Source of the DNA: Paracoccaceae bacterium
GTDB taxonomy: Bacteria > Pseudomonadota > Alphaproteobacteria > Rhodobacterales > Rhodobacteraceae
DNA: 51,373 bases
Direction: 5' to 3'
NCBI GenBank assembly: GCA_026710155.1
Contig: JAPORQ010000048.1
Span: 1 to 51,373, forward strand
Below are positions 8,285 through 17,771 of this stretch, piece by piece. Under the pieces are notes generated by a model. It saw only the letters and a program-made list of their open reading frames with translations. It was not told the DNA's origin and ran no database searches. The first letter of the stretch is position 1. Every line of letters starts with the position of its first letter. The translations under genes were made by a program, and so were the position numbers.

Positions 8285-8509
8285 ATGTACACAAAGGTGT
8301 TAAGCCCTTTCAAGTATGTTAAATTACTCTCTAATGAGAGCAGTAACAATAAAAAAATTCTATACACTCTAATCGTTGTTCTTGTAATCTTTCTGGTTGT
8401 CAGAATACCTGTCCCTATGATACTTTTGACATTAGGACTACTATGGTTAGAAGCATATACAATATACAATCAACATATCTGGATTGATTTTCAGAAATTG
8501 TATGGGTAG
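8285..8509 (+). CDS. Small membrane protein, unknown function
   Basis: About 74 residues from the ATG at 8285 (a TTG at 8261 would add eight). After a basic, polar N-terminus (SNESSNNKKILY) come two hydrophobic segments, LIVVLVIFLVV and PMILLTLGLLWLEAYTI, and a short tail. It ends 15 bases before the methyltransferase gene and points the same way, so it could be co-transcribed with the methyltransferase and endonuclease. No family is recognised. Confidence 0.4.
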   Translation: MYTKVLSPFKYVKLLSNESSNNKKILYTLIVVLVIFLVVRIPVPMILLTLGLLWLEAYTIYNQHIWIDFQKLYG

Positions 8510-8524
8510 TGAGGCTAGAAAGTA

Positions 8525-9337
8525 ATGAATTCACTGTTTGACGTACAAACAGAAATACAAACTGGAAAAATCTACAATGAGTGTTGTTTGGACACCATGA
8601 GTCAAATCAGAGACAGGTTTGTCGATTTGGTAATTACCAGCCCTCCATATGATGAGATGAGACAATATTCAGGAAACGATTTTTTCCAATTTGAAGATAT
8701 TGCCCATGAATTGTTTCGTATCGTTAAAGATGGAGGAGTTCTCGTTTGGGTTATTGGAGACCAAACCATTCAAGGTAATGAAACAGGAACGAGCTTTCGT
8801 CATGCTCTTTACTTTAGAGATGAAGTTGGTTTCAATCTCTTTGACACGATGATTTATGTAAAACCACCCAGAGGTGCTGTAGGAAACAACAAAACATATT
8901 GGCAATCATTCGAGTATATGTTTGTTCTTTCAAAAGGAAAACCCAAAACAATAAACTTAATTTATGACCGACCCAACAAAGAATCACGCAAGGGTGACAA
9001 GGGTACAAAACGACTTGCCAACGGTCGGTTGCTCAACTTGCAGAGAACTGGTTATGGAAAGTTTGGAAGACGAACCAATGTTTGGGAGTTTATGACTGGT
9101 AAAAACCACTCAACAAAAGATCAAATTGCATTTCAACACCCTGCAATATTCCCAGAACAACTGGCGCATGACCATATCATTACCTGGAGCGATCCAAATG
9201 ATATTGTTTACGATCCGTTTATGGGAAGCGGCACGACTGCTAAAATGGCTATCCTTACTTATAGGAGATGGATCGGAAGCGAAATATGTAAGGATTATTG
9301 TCGCTTAGCAGAAGAAAGAATATCAAATGCTATGTGA
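8525..9337 (+). CDS. Site-specific DNA methyltransferase, beta class (N4-cytosine or N6-adenine)
   Basis: The 270-residue protein has the permuted beta-class order: the catalytic motif IV TSPPY near the front (residues 38-42) and the AdoMet-binding motif DPFMGSGTT near the end (230-238). SPPY is common in N4-cytosine methylases, but some N6-adenine enzymes also carry it. The region between them (NRPNKE-like basic stretch, NVWEF) is probably target recognition. It would transfer a methyl group from S-adenosylmethionine to a specific DNA site. It overlaps the HNH gene by 11 bases, so the two are probably translated together. Confidence 0.9.
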   Translation: MNSLFDVQTEIQTGKIYNECCLDTMSQIRDRFVDLVITSPPYDEMRQYSGNDFFQFEDIAHELFRIVKDGGVLVWVIGDQTIQGNETGTSFRHALYFRDEVGFNLFDTMIYVKPPRGAVGNNKTYWQSFEYMFVLSKGKPKTINLIYDRPNKESRKGDKGTKRLANGRLLNLQRTGYGKFGRRTNVWEFMTGKNHSTKDQIAFQHPAIFPEQLAHDHIITWSDPNDIVYDPFMGSGTTAKMAILTYRRWIGSEICKDYCRLAEERISNAM

Positions 9338-9806
9338 TGAATGTCGTAAACAGCAAGTCATTGATGGAGAAGAGTATTGCATTGACTGCATGACTGCAAC
9401 CAAGGAATGTAGGGGTTGTCATGCAGTTTTAAGTATATTTGAATTTGAAAAAAATCAAAGAACGCCATCAGGAATAAGAAATAGAAGAGCTGAATGCAAG
9501 GAATGCAGGAAAAAGCGTGAGGGTAAAAAACCTACAAAAAAACAGTTAGAGGAGTTTTATAGAACCAAACCCAAACCTCCCTTAGGGGATACTTTTGAAT
9601 GTCCTATTTGCTTGAGAATGTTCACGGTTACCAACAACCAATCCATCAATTTGGATCATGATCATGGGACAGGAGAAATTCGAGGATGGATTTGCGGTTC
9701 TTGCAATACTGCAGTAGGAAAACTCGAAGACGACATTTCAATTTTGGCAAGAGCCATAATTTGGATCAATACTGCTGGCAAAGGACTGCCAAATTCAAAT
9801 TTCTAG
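9327..9806 (+). CDS. Endonuclease VII-like HNH nuclease with zinc ribbons
   Basis: The 159-residue product carries the recombination endonuclease VII signature: LDHDHGTGEIRGWICGSCN followed by GKLEDD (residues 109-135). A CPIC pair (92-95) and CGSC (123-126) probably bind structural zinc. The N-terminal half adds further cysteine pairs (CDEC 3-6, CIDC 18-21, CRGC 28-31, CKEC 57-60), suggesting extra zinc ribbons. Relatives include phage T4 gp49, which resolves branched DNA, and many uncharacterised HNH proteins. Its overlap with the methyltransferase gene suggests a restriction-like partner; phage origin is also possible. Confidence 0.85.
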   Translation: MLCDECRKQQVIDGEEYCIDCMTATKECRGCHAVLSIFEFEKNQRTPSGIRNRRAECKECRKKREGKKPTKKQLEEFYRTKPKPPLGDTFECPICLRMFTVTNNQSINLDHDHGTGEIRGWICGSCNTAVGKLEDDISILARAIIWINTAGKGLPNSNF

Positions 9807-10087
9807 TTTCAATAATTCAAGGATCAATAATCAAATTTTGGAACTGTTCACGCACTCCTTCAATCAGATGAAGTCTATCTTTCCAGATAAATCGATTCGA
9901 ATATTTAAACTGCCCAATTTCTATGGTTAAGAAGGGATTTAGAGCCTTTGTTTTCATTTTATGATGTGCTATATGTTATGAAAAACAAACAACTTATCAG
10001 GAAAATTTGGATTTTTTAATTCCTCCTTTAAAGCAAAGACAAGATAACACCATATATGTTTTACAATATTATTGAATCGGGTTTGTT

Positions 10088-10672
10088 TTGACAGGGAAAA
10101 CATCGATTTTCAAAAACGATTTACGTAAAGTTGCAAAAAGCAGGCGAAGCAGGATTTATTCTGTCGAATCGGAAAAAAATGCACAAAAAATGTTGGCAGA
10201 TTATCTTCTTCGAAAGGTAAAGGTACATCAAATCATAGCCAGCTATAGCCCCATTCAATCCGAAATCAGCCCCATGGGAGCTATAGAAAGGTTGGCCAAG
10301 AGGGGATATCGGCTGAGTCTGCCGGTTGTCATTGCTAGGAACCAGCCCCTGAAGTTCAGATCCTGGAGGATCGACGATGAATTGATTGTGGGTGATTACG
10401 GAGTGTCCATTCCCAAAGGAGGAAATTGGGTTGTTCCGGAGGTAATAATTACACCTCTTCTGGCTTTTGATGATAAAGGATATAGACTTGGGTATGGCGG
10501 TGGATTTTATGATCGTACCTTGGAGAAGTTTAAAAGGGAGAAAGGTGTAAAAGCTGTCGGGTTTGCCTTTTCCGGGCAATATTGTGAGGATATGCCCCAA
10601 GATGAATATGATTATAAACTGGATACAATTGTTACTGAGCAGGGAATAACCGAGATTGGTAAAACACAATAA
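10088..10672 (+). CDS. 5-formyltetrahydrofolate cyclo-ligase
   Basis: The 194-residue protein matches the MTHFS family, which uses ATP to convert 5-formyl-THF to 5,10-methenyl-THF in one-carbon metabolism. Signatures are the N-terminal basic KNDLRKVAKSRR, the central IIASYSPIQSEISP and the C-terminal LGYGGGFYDRTL loop that binds nucleotide and folate. The start is a TTG at 10088. A YmdB-type gene follows after 12 bases, so the two are probably co-transcribed. The AT-rich upstream region shows no 6S RNA-like fold that I can support. Confidence 0.93.
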   Translation: MTGKTSIFKNDLRKVAKSRRSRIYSVESEKNAQKMLADYLLRKVKVHQIIASYSPIQSEISPMGAIERLAKRGYRLSLPVVIARNQPLKFRSWRIDDELIVGDYGVSIPKGGNWVVPEVIITPLLAFDDKGYRLGYGGGFYDRTLEKFKREKGVKAVGFAFSGQYCEDMPQDEYDYKLDTIVTEQGITEIGKTQ

Positions 10673-10684
10673 AGGAATGATTAA

Positions 10685-11488
10685 ATGCGGATACTGTTTT
10701 TGGGAGATGTCTTCGGAAGAAATGCCCGTGATAAGGTTGCCTCTTCCCTGAAGGGGTTAAGAGAGGAGTTGAAACTTGATTTTGTCATTGCCAACGGCGA
10801 AAATGCAACCCAGGGCAAAGGAATAAATCCCAGGCATGCAGAGGAACTCTTGAAATCGGGTATTGATTGCATGACTCTGGGAGATCATGCCTTTGACCAA
10901 CGAACCCTTTTAACCTCACTTGATAGCTATACCAATATTATCAGACCACTGAATTTGGGCAGGGGGCTGCCTGGCAAGGGTTTTGGGATATGTAAAACCG
11001 AAAAGGGACAGAGGGTTTTGGTCATGATCGCCCTAGGGCAGGTCTTCATGAAGCAACCGTACGATAATCCGATCAGGTTTGTTGATGATGTCCTGGCTAA
11101 ATATCCTTTGGGCAAAAGTGTTGATGCGATAGCAATTGATTTTCATTGTGAGGCGACTTCAGAAAAGATGATTGCCGGTCGGATATGGGACGGCAGAGTC
11201 TCCCTGGTGGCAGGCACACACACTCATATACCGACCTCTGATGCAAGAATCCTGCCCGGTGGAACCGGTTATATCACAGATGTTGGCATGTGTGGTGCCT
11301 ATGATTCAATAATCGGCATGGATCCAATCGTGCCAATGGAACGATTTTCAGCGGGTTTTTCAAAAGGCAAAATGATACCTGCCGAGAATGACACAACCTT
11401 ATGTGGTGTTGTCATTGAAACGGATGATGAAACCGGATTGGCTATATCAATCAAGCAATTGTTGCGGGGTGGGATACTTGGCGAGTGA
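10685..11488 (+). CDS. YmdB-family metallophosphoesterase
   Basis: The 267-residue protein has the calcineurin-like metal-binding motifs of the TIGR00282/YmdB family: ILFLGDVFGRNARD at the front, ANGENATQGKG, LGDHAFDQ and AGTHTHIPTSDARILPGGT. Characterised members hydrolyse 2',3'-cyclic nucleotides in the cytoplasm and influence gene expression in Bacillus. Length is typical. It lies directly behind the 5-formyl-THF cyclo-ligase gene, an arrangement often seen in Alphaproteobacteria, and 8 bases before the glycosyltransferase. Confidence 0.93.
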   Translation: MRILFLGDVFGRNARDKVASSLKGLREELKLDFVIANGENATQGKGINPRHAEELLKSGIDCMTLGDHAFDQRTLLTSLDSYTNIIRPLNLGRGLPGKGFGICKTEKGQRVLVMIALGQVFMKQPYDNPIRFVDDVLAKYPLGKSVDAIAIDFHCEATSEKMIAGRIWDGRVSLVAGTHTHIPTSDARILPGGTGYITDVGMCGAYDSIIGMDPIVPMERFSAGFSKGKMIPAENDTTLCGVVIETDDETGLAISIKQLLRGGILGE

Positions 11489-11496
11489 TTCTATAA

Positions 11497-12180
11497 ATGG
11501 CCGCGCCTCTTTCGATCATCATTCCAACCAATGATTCTGCAAGGGATCTTCCAGATACCGTTGCTTCCTTTTTCGAAGGTTTGCAGGATGGTTTGATAAG
11601 GGAATTGGTCATTTGCGATTCCACTGATGACAACTCGGTTGAAACAATTGCTGACAAATTGGGTGCGGTATTCATACAATCAGCCAAGGGGAGAGGCACA
11701 CAATTGAGGAAGGGTGCCAAACACTCCTCAGGGGAGTGGATGTTGTTCCTGCATGCCGATACGCATCTCGGTGAAGGATGGAACAGGATTGTTTCAGATT
11801 TCATCAACTCAAATCCAGACCAGGCTGGATACTTCCGCCTGAAATTCAGGCACCAGGGCTTATTTCCACACATTGTAGCCGGTTGGGCCAATCTAAGATC
11901 AACCCTTTTTGATCTTCCTTATGGTGATCAAGGATTATTGATTTCCAAAACCCTCTATGATCAAATTGGTGGGTTTCAGGCCATACCCCTGATGGAGGAT
12001 GTAGACCTTTGCCGCAAGTTGAAGGGTAAACTTATAATGCTGGATGGATTGGTTTCGACAAGTGCCAGGAGGCAGGTGAAGAATGGCTGGATTAGAAGTG
12101 GTCTGGGTAATCTTTGGATATTGACCCGGTATTGTCTAGGCAGTTCACCTGAAACCTTGTTCAACAAATACTATAAATAA
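11497..12180 (+). CDS. Family 2 glycosyltransferase (TIGR04283-like)
   Basis: The 227-residue GT-A protein starts APLSIIIPTNDSARDLP. It has the DxD-like metal site in LFLHADTHL and the acceptor-side acidic motif MEDVDLCRKLKG. The compact size and LHADT motif fit the rSAM/selenodomain-associated transferase group (TIGR04283), whose real acceptors are mostly unknown. No membrane helix is seen. It ends 10 bases from the convergent ABC exporter gene and probably forms one transcript with the two genes before it. Confidence 0.85.
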   Translation: MAAPLSIIIPTNDSARDLPDTVASFFEGLQDGLIRELVICDSTDDNSVETIADKLGAVFIQSAKGRGTQLRKGAKHSSGEWMLFLHADTHLGEGWNRIVSDFINSNPDQAGYFRLKFRHQGLFPHIVAGWANLRSTLFDLPYGDQGLLISKTLYDQIGGFQAIPLMEDVDLCRKLKGKLIMLDGLVSTSARRQVKNGWIRSGLGNLWILTRYCLGSSPETLFNKYYK

Positions 12181-12190
12181 TCAGGCATTG

Positions 12191-13972
12191 CTAAGATATC
12201 AAAGCTTGGCTTTGGTATAGACCGGAATACAGTCCCCCCTTTGCCACCAACTCGGAATGTGTGCCTTCCTCGACAACCCGTCCCTGATCAAGGACAATAA
12301 TCTTGTCAGCACTCCTTACAGTTGCCAGCCTGTGGGCAATCACCACTATGGTCCGGTTGCTCCGGAATTCCTCCAGGGCATCCTGGATCAGTTCCTCCGA
12401 GTTGGAATCCAAGGCTGAAGTGGGTTCGTCCAGCAGCAGTATCGGAGAATTTCTGAGAAAGGCTCTCGCAATTGCTACCCGTTGTCTTTGCCCTCCGGAC
12501 AAATTTGCACCGCGCGGGCCACAGGGAGAATCAAGTCCAAGCTGAAGTTCATTCGAAAAGGAAAGAACCTGGGCTGCCCGAGCTGCCCCGGAGACCTCGT
12601 CATAAGTGGCATTCGGTCGACCCAGTAGGATATTGTCCCTTATGGTTTCGTCAAAAATCCCCTTGTCTTGTGCAACGACCGAAAACAGTCCCCTGAGTTC
12701 AGGCAGCCCCATGGTCTTGATATCAATCCCGCCAATCCTGACCTTGCCTTCGGTTGGATCGAAAATCCTTGCCAAAAGGTTGAACACAGTGGTTTTACCT
12801 GCTCCCGAGGCACCAACGATGGCGGTCGTTTTCAGCGGGGGTATCTCGAACGACAGGTTGTTGAACACTTCCAGGTCGGGATAGCTGAACGCCACATCCT
12901 CAAAGACGATTTCCAGATCATCCCCGGTGTAATCCAGGGTTTCCGGCTTGGTGATTTGGGTAATGTTCGGCTTTGTTTCCAGCAACACGTAAACACGTTC
13001 CAGCGAAACCCTCGTACTCTGCCAGGCAGTAATCAACGCCGACATTCTTCTGAAAGGATCGAACATCAGGACGATGGCGGTAAAGAAACTCATGAACTGG
13101 CCGGTGGTTTTTTCGCCGTTGATCACATCGGTTCCACCCAACATCAGCAGGCCAAGGAAACCCAGGCCTGCGACCAAATCCACCAGAAAGGGCACTGCGG
13201 CATTGCCACCGGCGGCCCTGATGGAAGCTCGTCGACTTTCGGCAGCCTTGCTAACGAACCTCGAAATCTGGTTGTTTTCCAGCAAATTGAGCTTGATGGC
13301 ATGAATGCCATGGAATATCTCGTCCAGCCTGACGGTCGTCTCGGAGGAAGCCCTTCGGTGGATTTGGGTGGATTGCCTGATTTGCTTCTGGAGCCAGATG
13401 ATGGGGAGAACAAGGAGAGGTATGCCCAGGCAGGTAACCAATGTCCACAGGGGATCAATCGAGATGGCGACAAACATGAGGGAGGCAATGGATATGCATC
13501 CCCTTACACCCGTGGCGATATAGCCGGACCAAATCATTTTGACGGCATGTGTATCACCCAACACCCTTTCCATGATGTTACCGGGTGAGTTGACCTCAAA
13601 AAACATCGTGTCGAGAGTCAGGACATGATTCATCAAATCCTTCTGGAGGTTCAATTTTATCCGTTCGCTGACCGACACCATGATCATGGTGCTAATGAAG
13701 CCTGCGATGCCTCGCAGGCAGAACAGGCCCAGGATGGCCAACCCAACCCAAACCAGTGCCTCGGTCAGTTTGTTGGCAAAGATCTCGTCGAACATCGGTT
13801 CGATCATGTAACTCAGGGCACCAAGGGTCGAGCCCTGGACCGTCATGAAGATCAGTGCAAAGGAAATTTTACTGGTTTGGGGTTTAAGGTAATAAGACCA
13901 TAACCATCTGAAGAGTTTGCCGGAAGGGTGACTTTCGGATTCCTGGGTCAGTCGGGGAGAAGTAATCGGCAT
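12191..13972 (-). CDS. MsbA-like ABC exporter (fused permease and ATPase)
   Basis: The 593-residue half-transporter has an ABC type-1 membrane domain of six helices (about residues 30-330) followed by the ATPase. Walker A is GASGAGKTTV, the signature LSGGQRQRVAIARA, Walker B ILLLDEPTSALD and the switch IAHRLATVR. Homodimers of this class flip lipids (MsbA) or expel drugs and peptides; lipid A or another glycolipid is a reasonable guess but is not shown. The gene looks richer in G+C than its neighbours. It is transcribed divergently from the aminotransferase gene. Confidence 0.92.
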   Translation of the reverse strand: MPITSPRLTQESESHPSGKLFRWLWSYYLKPQTSKISFALIFMTVQGSTLGALSYMIEPMFDEIFANKLTEALVWVGLAILGLFCLRGIAGFISTMIMVSVSERIKLNLQKDLMNHVLTLDTMFFEVNSPGNIMERVLGDTHAVKMIWSGYIATGVRGCISIASLMFVAISIDPLWTLVTCLGIPLLVLPIIWLQKQIRQSTQIHRRASSETTVRLDEIFHGIHAIKLNLLENNQISRFVSKAAESRRASIRAAGGNAAVPFLVDLVAGLGFLGLLMLGGTDVINGEKTTGQFMSFFTAIVLMFDPFRRMSALITAWQSTRVSLERVYVLLETKPNITQITKPETLDYTGDDLEIVFEDVAFSYPDLEVFNNLSFEIPPLKTTAIVGASGAGKTTVFNLLARIFDPTEGKVRIGGIDIKTMGLPELRGLFSVVAQDKGIFDETIRDNILLGRPNATYDEVSGAARAAQVLSFSNELQLGLDSPCGPRGANLSGGQRQRVAIARAFLRNSPILLLDEPTSALDSNSEELIQDALEEFRSNRTIVVIAHRLATVRSADKIIVLDQGRVVEEGTHSELVAKGGLYSGLYQSQALIS

Positions 13973-14066
13973 ATCAGGACGTTTGAACCAAATCTAATTT
14001 AACTTTGTCGAATAAAAATGAAAAATTTCTTCATGAGACAGTTGGTAATTTTACTACCCGAAATCT

Positions 14067-14104
14067 ACTTACCTTTGAGATAAATTATTAATTTCAAGGT
14101 AAGT
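14067..14104. repeat. Inverted repeat in a divergent promoter region
   Basis: ACTTACCTT (14067-14075) is repeated in inverted form as AAGGTAAGT (14096-14104), nine perfect pairs around a 20-base AT-rich spacer. It sits between the divergent ABC exporter and aminotransferase genes, so it could be an operator pair or a leader hairpin. Confidence 0.35.
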
Positions 14105-14226
14105 TTCAATAAACCACAAATCATCTAAAATTTTGTGTATTTGTTGTTAACCATCAGTTAGGGCAGGTTTGATTCCTAGGTTAAACCCGTTAATAAGAGC
14201 AGACCTTACCAAGGGAAAACAGATTA

Positions 14227-15426
14227 ATGACCAGATTTTTTGGCAGACACCATATAGCAATTCCGGGCCCTTCAATATTGCCTGATCGCGTAATTCAGGC
14301 GATTGGCAGGGCTTCACCGGACATATACGATCCTGAATTGGCAGAAATGGTTCATGGTGTAATAAAGGATCTCAAAGTCGTCGCCGGTACCAAGGAATAT
14401 GCCAGTATCTACATTTGTAACGGTCATGGTGTATGGGAAGGTTCCCTAACCAATTTATTCAACAAGGGTGATAAGGTTCTGGTTTTGGCCACAGGGATCT
14501 TTGCTCATGGTTGGGGAGGTTTTGCCGAAGCATTGGGTCTAGAGGTGGAAACTCTAGATTTCGGCAAGAGAAATCCTGTGGATACGGAAACATTGCTTGA
14601 GAGATTATCCCGGGACAGGGAGCATAGAATCAAGGCTGTTCTGGTTGTCCAGGTTGATACATCAACTTCTGTAAGAAACGATATAAAGGCTATTTCAAAG
14701 GCAATTAAAAGCATTGATCACCCTGCCTTGCTGGCAGTTGACTGCATCGCCAGTCTGGGATGTGAGAATTTTTACATGGATGAATGGCATGTAGATGTTA
14801 TGATAACTGGTAGCCAAAAGGGATTGATGACACCTCCGGGTCTAGGCTTCATTTTCTTTAATGAACGGGCACGAGAGGCTGGTAAAAATGCGAATCTCCG
14901 AACGCCTTATTGGGATTGGGAAAAAAGGGTTAATCCCGAGGAGTTTTACCAGTTGTTTTGTGGCACTGCCCCAACGCATCACCTTTTTGCACTCAGAGAA
15001 GCGCTTGACATGATTCTACATGAAGAAGGCTTGGAGCAGGTTTTCAGGCGACATGGAATTATTGCAGAGGCTGTCTGGACCGCTTTTGACATCTGGAATT
15101 CGAAAGGCCAGATAGAAATGAATATCAGGGACAGACACTCCCGAAGTCATTCGGTATCCACCATCAAATTGTTGCCTCCCAATGGAAAATTGTTGAGGAA
15201 ATGGACACGAGACCATGCTGGCCTGTCTCTGGGTATAGGATTGGGTATGGGGACCTCAGAGGATCCCCACTCTACAGGATATTTCAGGATTGGTCATATG
15301 GGACACATAAACCCCAATATGATTTTGGGTCTTCTGGGTTCAATAGAAGCTGGTTTTGAACATCTTGGTGTAGCAAGGGGAGGTGGAGCCTTGGATGAAG
15401 CTGCCAAGGTTTTCGCACAATCATAA
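14227..15426 (+). CDS. Class V aminotransferase, serine-glyoxylate/alanine-glyoxylate type
   Basis: The 399-residue protein belongs to the fold-type I, class V PLP enzymes. The Schiff-base lysine is in MITGSQKGLMTPPG, preceded by the PLP-contacting DCIASLGCENF. The opening HHIAIPGPSILPDRVIQAI and the FCGTAPTH motif fit the serine-glyoxylate or alanine-glyoxylate branch. These enzymes interconvert glyoxylate and glycine with an amino donor in photorespiratory or serine-cycle metabolism; the donor cannot be assigned. The gene stands alone on the plus strand. Confidence 0.9.
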   Translation: MTRFFGRHHIAIPGPSILPDRVIQAIGRASPDIYDPELAEMVHGVIKDLKVVAGTKEYASIYICNGHGVWEGSLTNLFNKGDKVLVLATGIFAHGWGGFAEALGLEVETLDFGKRNPVDTETLLERLSRDREHRIKAVLVVQVDTSTSVRNDIKAISKAIKSIDHPALLAVDCIASLGCENFYMDEWHVDVMITGSQKGLMTPPGLGFIFFNERAREAGKNANLRTPYWDWEKRVNPEEFYQLFCGTAPTHHLFALREALDMILHEEGLEQVFRRHGIIAEAVWTAFDIWNSKGQIEMNIRDRHSRSHSVSTIKLLPPNGKLLRKWTRDHAGLSLGIGLGMGTSEDPHSTGYFRIGHMGHINPNMILGLLGSIEAGFEHLGVARGGGALDEAAKVFAQS

Positions 15427-15812
15427 CAACACACTAATAACAATTGATTGTACAAGTTGATCATAGAGTCATTCACTACCAGCCTGAACAATCGGTTTGA
15501 AAATTACGAATATCAAGATTTTTTTGGGGAATTGCCTGAAAAGAATCTGGAAATCATCTTGAAATGATGAATATAAAACCGCTTTAGGGCTTTCTGAGTA
15601 TTGAATCCCTTTGGGTTCGAACCTTCTAATCTCAAGTATGAGTTTCCAAATCAATCACTCTGAAGATAATCAAAAGCAAGTGTAATTCTGCACTCCCTTG
15701 CGATTTTTGAATTCTGTTATCGGAATGATCTCAATCATGCCTGCGAAACCATAATACCAATTCTGTATTCCAATCCCTTTTTGGGATTTCTTTGGAAACA
15801 GAAAAAGGTTTT
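15427..15812. other. Intergenic region between convergent genes
   Basis: 386 bases between the convergent aminotransferase and zigA genes. The only structure seen is a small inverted repeat, AATCCC-ttttt-GGGATT (15772-15788), which might end one of the transcripts but lacks a clean T run. No gene is supported. Confidence 0.4.
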
Positions 15813-17027
15813 TTATGCTGCCTGTTGGAACCACTCAGGGAATGGATCCTGCATTTTCAGATATGTATTCGGTGCAGCGAGATAATCTTCAATCAAGCAG
15901 GCATCAAGTTGTTGGCGTATTTTCTGTTCGTCCATTTCAGCTTTAAGACCAATGAAGACAATCTCTTGTCTTCGGTCACCAAAGTCTCTGTTCCAATGAG
16001 GCTTAACCACTTGTTCGAAATAACCACCATCCGGCCAATGTTCTTTTGGAACAGCAACCCACCACCGTCCAATTCCCCGATGACGTACAAATGCCCCAGC
16101 TTGTGAAACTTCACCCACAAAATCCGGGCGAGTTGAAATCCAGAAAAAACCTTTTGATCGTACAACCCCCGGCCATTCCTGATTAAAGAAGGTATGGATT
16201 TTAGCCGGATCAAATGGTTCACGTGCTCGATACACAAAACTTGTTATGCCATATTCTTCTGTTTCAGGAACATGGTCTTTGAAGTTATATAGTTCTTGAA
16301 CCCACAAAGGATGCTTTTGCGCTTCCCCAAGATCAAACAAACCAGTATCCATTACCTCATCAAGACTTACCTGTGCAAGGGTGGTTTCTATCATCTTGGC
16401 TTTGGTATTCAGGCTGCGGATAATTGCTTTGACGGTTTCAAGATCATTTTTGGAAACCAAATCAATCTTGTTCAAAATAATGACATTGGCAAATTCAATC
16501 TGGTCAACCAGCAAATCCACCAAAGTTCGCTCATCTTCTTCACCAAGACTTTCACCCTGGTCTTTCAGAAAGTCAGTTGAACTGTAATTCTTGATCAAAT
16601 TGGCAGCATCGACAACAGTCACCATTGTATCAAGCTGGGAGACATCCGAGAGGCTATTTCCCTCCTCATCACGAAAATCAAACGTTGCAGCTACTGGCAA
16701 AGGTTCTGAAATGCCTGTACTTTCGATCAATAGATAATCGAATTTACCCTCTTTCGCCAAACTGCGAACCTCCATCAAAAGGTCTTCACGTAAAGTGCAA
16801 CAAATACAGCCATTGCTCATTTCGACCAGTTTTTCCTCTGAACGAGACAGATGACCGTCGCGTTGAACCAGATCAGCATCAATGTTGACCTCACTCATGT
16901 CGTTGACAATAACCGCGACCTTATGCCCCTCACGGTTGTTGAGGATATGATTCAGGAGTGTTGTTTTTCCTGCACCCAAGAACCCTGACAAAACTGTAAC
17001 CGGAAGTTTGTTTTCTGATACTTGCAT
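15813..17027 (-). CDS. zigA: ZigA-type COG0523 GTPase (zinc metallochaperone)
   Basis: The 404-residue G3E-family GTPase has the P-loop [12 protein letters not shown] (Walker A at residues 15-22), the metal-binding CxCC in NGCICC (74-77), the [12 protein letters not shown] switch and the base-specific NKID. The C-terminal CobW domain is present. Members linked to Zur deliver zinc to client enzymes under zinc shortage. That assignment is supported here by the palindrome 25 bases upstream and by divergent DUF1826 and zur genes. Confidence 0.93.
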   Translation of the reverse strand: MQVSENKLPVTVLSGFLGAGKTTLLNHILNNREGHKVAVIVNDMSEVNIDADLVQRDGHLSRSEEKLVEMSNGCICCTLREDLLMEVRSLAKEGKFDYLLIESTGISEPLPVAATFDFRDEEGNSLSDVSQLDTMVTVVDAANLIKNYSSTDFLKDQGESLGEEDERTLVDLLVDQIEFANVIILNKIDLVSKNDLETVKAIIRSLNTKAKMIETTLAQVSLDEVMDTGLFDLGEAQKHPLWVQELYNFKDHVPETEEYGITSFVYRAREPFDPAKIHTFFNQEWPGVVRSKGFFWISTRPDFVGEVSQAGAFVRHRGIGRWWVAVPKEHWPDGGYFEQVVKPHWNRDFGDRRQEIVFIGLKAEMDEQKIRQQLDACLIEDYLAAPNTYLKMQDPFPEWFQQAA

Positions 17028-17051
17028 GTTTGGTTTCCTTGAATTATTTAA

Positions 17052-17066
17052 TGTTATATTATAACA
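17052..17066. promoter_or_regulatory. Zur box (predicted)
   Basis: TGTTATA-T-TATAACA is a perfect 7-1-7 palindrome that resembles proteobacterial Zur operators with a GTTATA...TATAAC core. It lies between divergent zigA (start 17027) and the DUF1826-zur pair (start near 17115), where one repressor could control both directions. A zur-like gene two positions away supports autoregulation. Confidence 0.75.
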
Positions 17067-17114
17067 CTTTAAATCATTTTCTTTAAATTCAAGAGAAAGG
17101 GCTTGAAAAAATTG

Positions 17115-17771
17115 ATGAGTATTTTTCGAACCGACAACACTGTGGAACTAAAAGGTTTTACCAAACGTTCAGAGCAGCTGGGAATCATGGAACGCGAAGC
17201 GCCAGCGGGTGCGACGCCCTTTTTTGACAAACTGATGTCAAGACCATTCAAAATCTTTGGAAAAGTCAACAAGGATTCCGCGCTCAAGGATATCAGAGTT
17301 ATTTTGGCAGAAGAACTTTCTGAGGAGATAAAAAGTGCCCCGTTTTATGAATTCTGGCTATCTGACATGGCCATGATTTGCGACATATTTTGTGAAATTG
17401 AGGATAGTGATTCCATTGGATTTTGGCTTGGGTCAAATCGTGGATGCCGTCGATACCATATTGATAATGTGCCACAAAGAATGTTGGTGACCTATGCTGG
17501 GAAGGGTACAGAATGGCTTCCGGATGAGGCTGCTGATCGTGAGGCCTTTGCAAATGGAGAGCCAAATGAAAAGATTGTCAAGGACCGATCTGCGATACAA
17601 TTTTTGAATCAATGGGATGTGGCTGTTTTTCGGGGTGGTCCCAAAGGTTTGCTTCATCGTACGCCAGACGCTGCTTTGAACGGCCCTTCGATCCTCATGC
17701 GCCTTGATAACCCATCATTTTGGGATTATTTCCTTAAGCATCAGGAACAAAGTGGACATATGGCACTGTGA
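17115..17771 (+). CDS. DUF1826 domain protein
   Basis: The product (about 218 residues from ATG 17115) matches DUF1826, a family repeatedly found beside zigA and zur. Recognisable blocks are [57 protein letters not shown] and PSILMRLD. Conserved H and C residues ([15 protein letters not shown]) could bind a metal, but the function is unknown. A TTG at 17103 would add four residues and sits closer to the GAGAAAGG purine run. It ends in a GTGA overlap with zur, so the two are translated together and are probably repressed when zinc is ample. Confidence 0.85.
   Translation: MSIFRTDNTVELKGFTKRSEQLGIMEREAPAGATPFFDKLMSRPFKIFGKVNKDSALKDIRVILAEELSEEIKSAPFYEFWLSDMAMICDIFCEIEDSDSIGFWLGSNRGCRRYHIDNVPQRMLVTYAGKGTEWLPDEAADREAFANGEPNEKIVKDRSAIQFLNQWDVAVFRGGPKGLLHRTPDAALNGPSILMRLDNPSFWDYFLKHQEQSGHMAL

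Noticed and set aside
9807-10087. 6S RNA upstream of the 5-formyl-THF cyclo-ligase gene
   Set aside because: This is a common location, but the stretch is AT-rich and shows no long closing stem with a central bubble.
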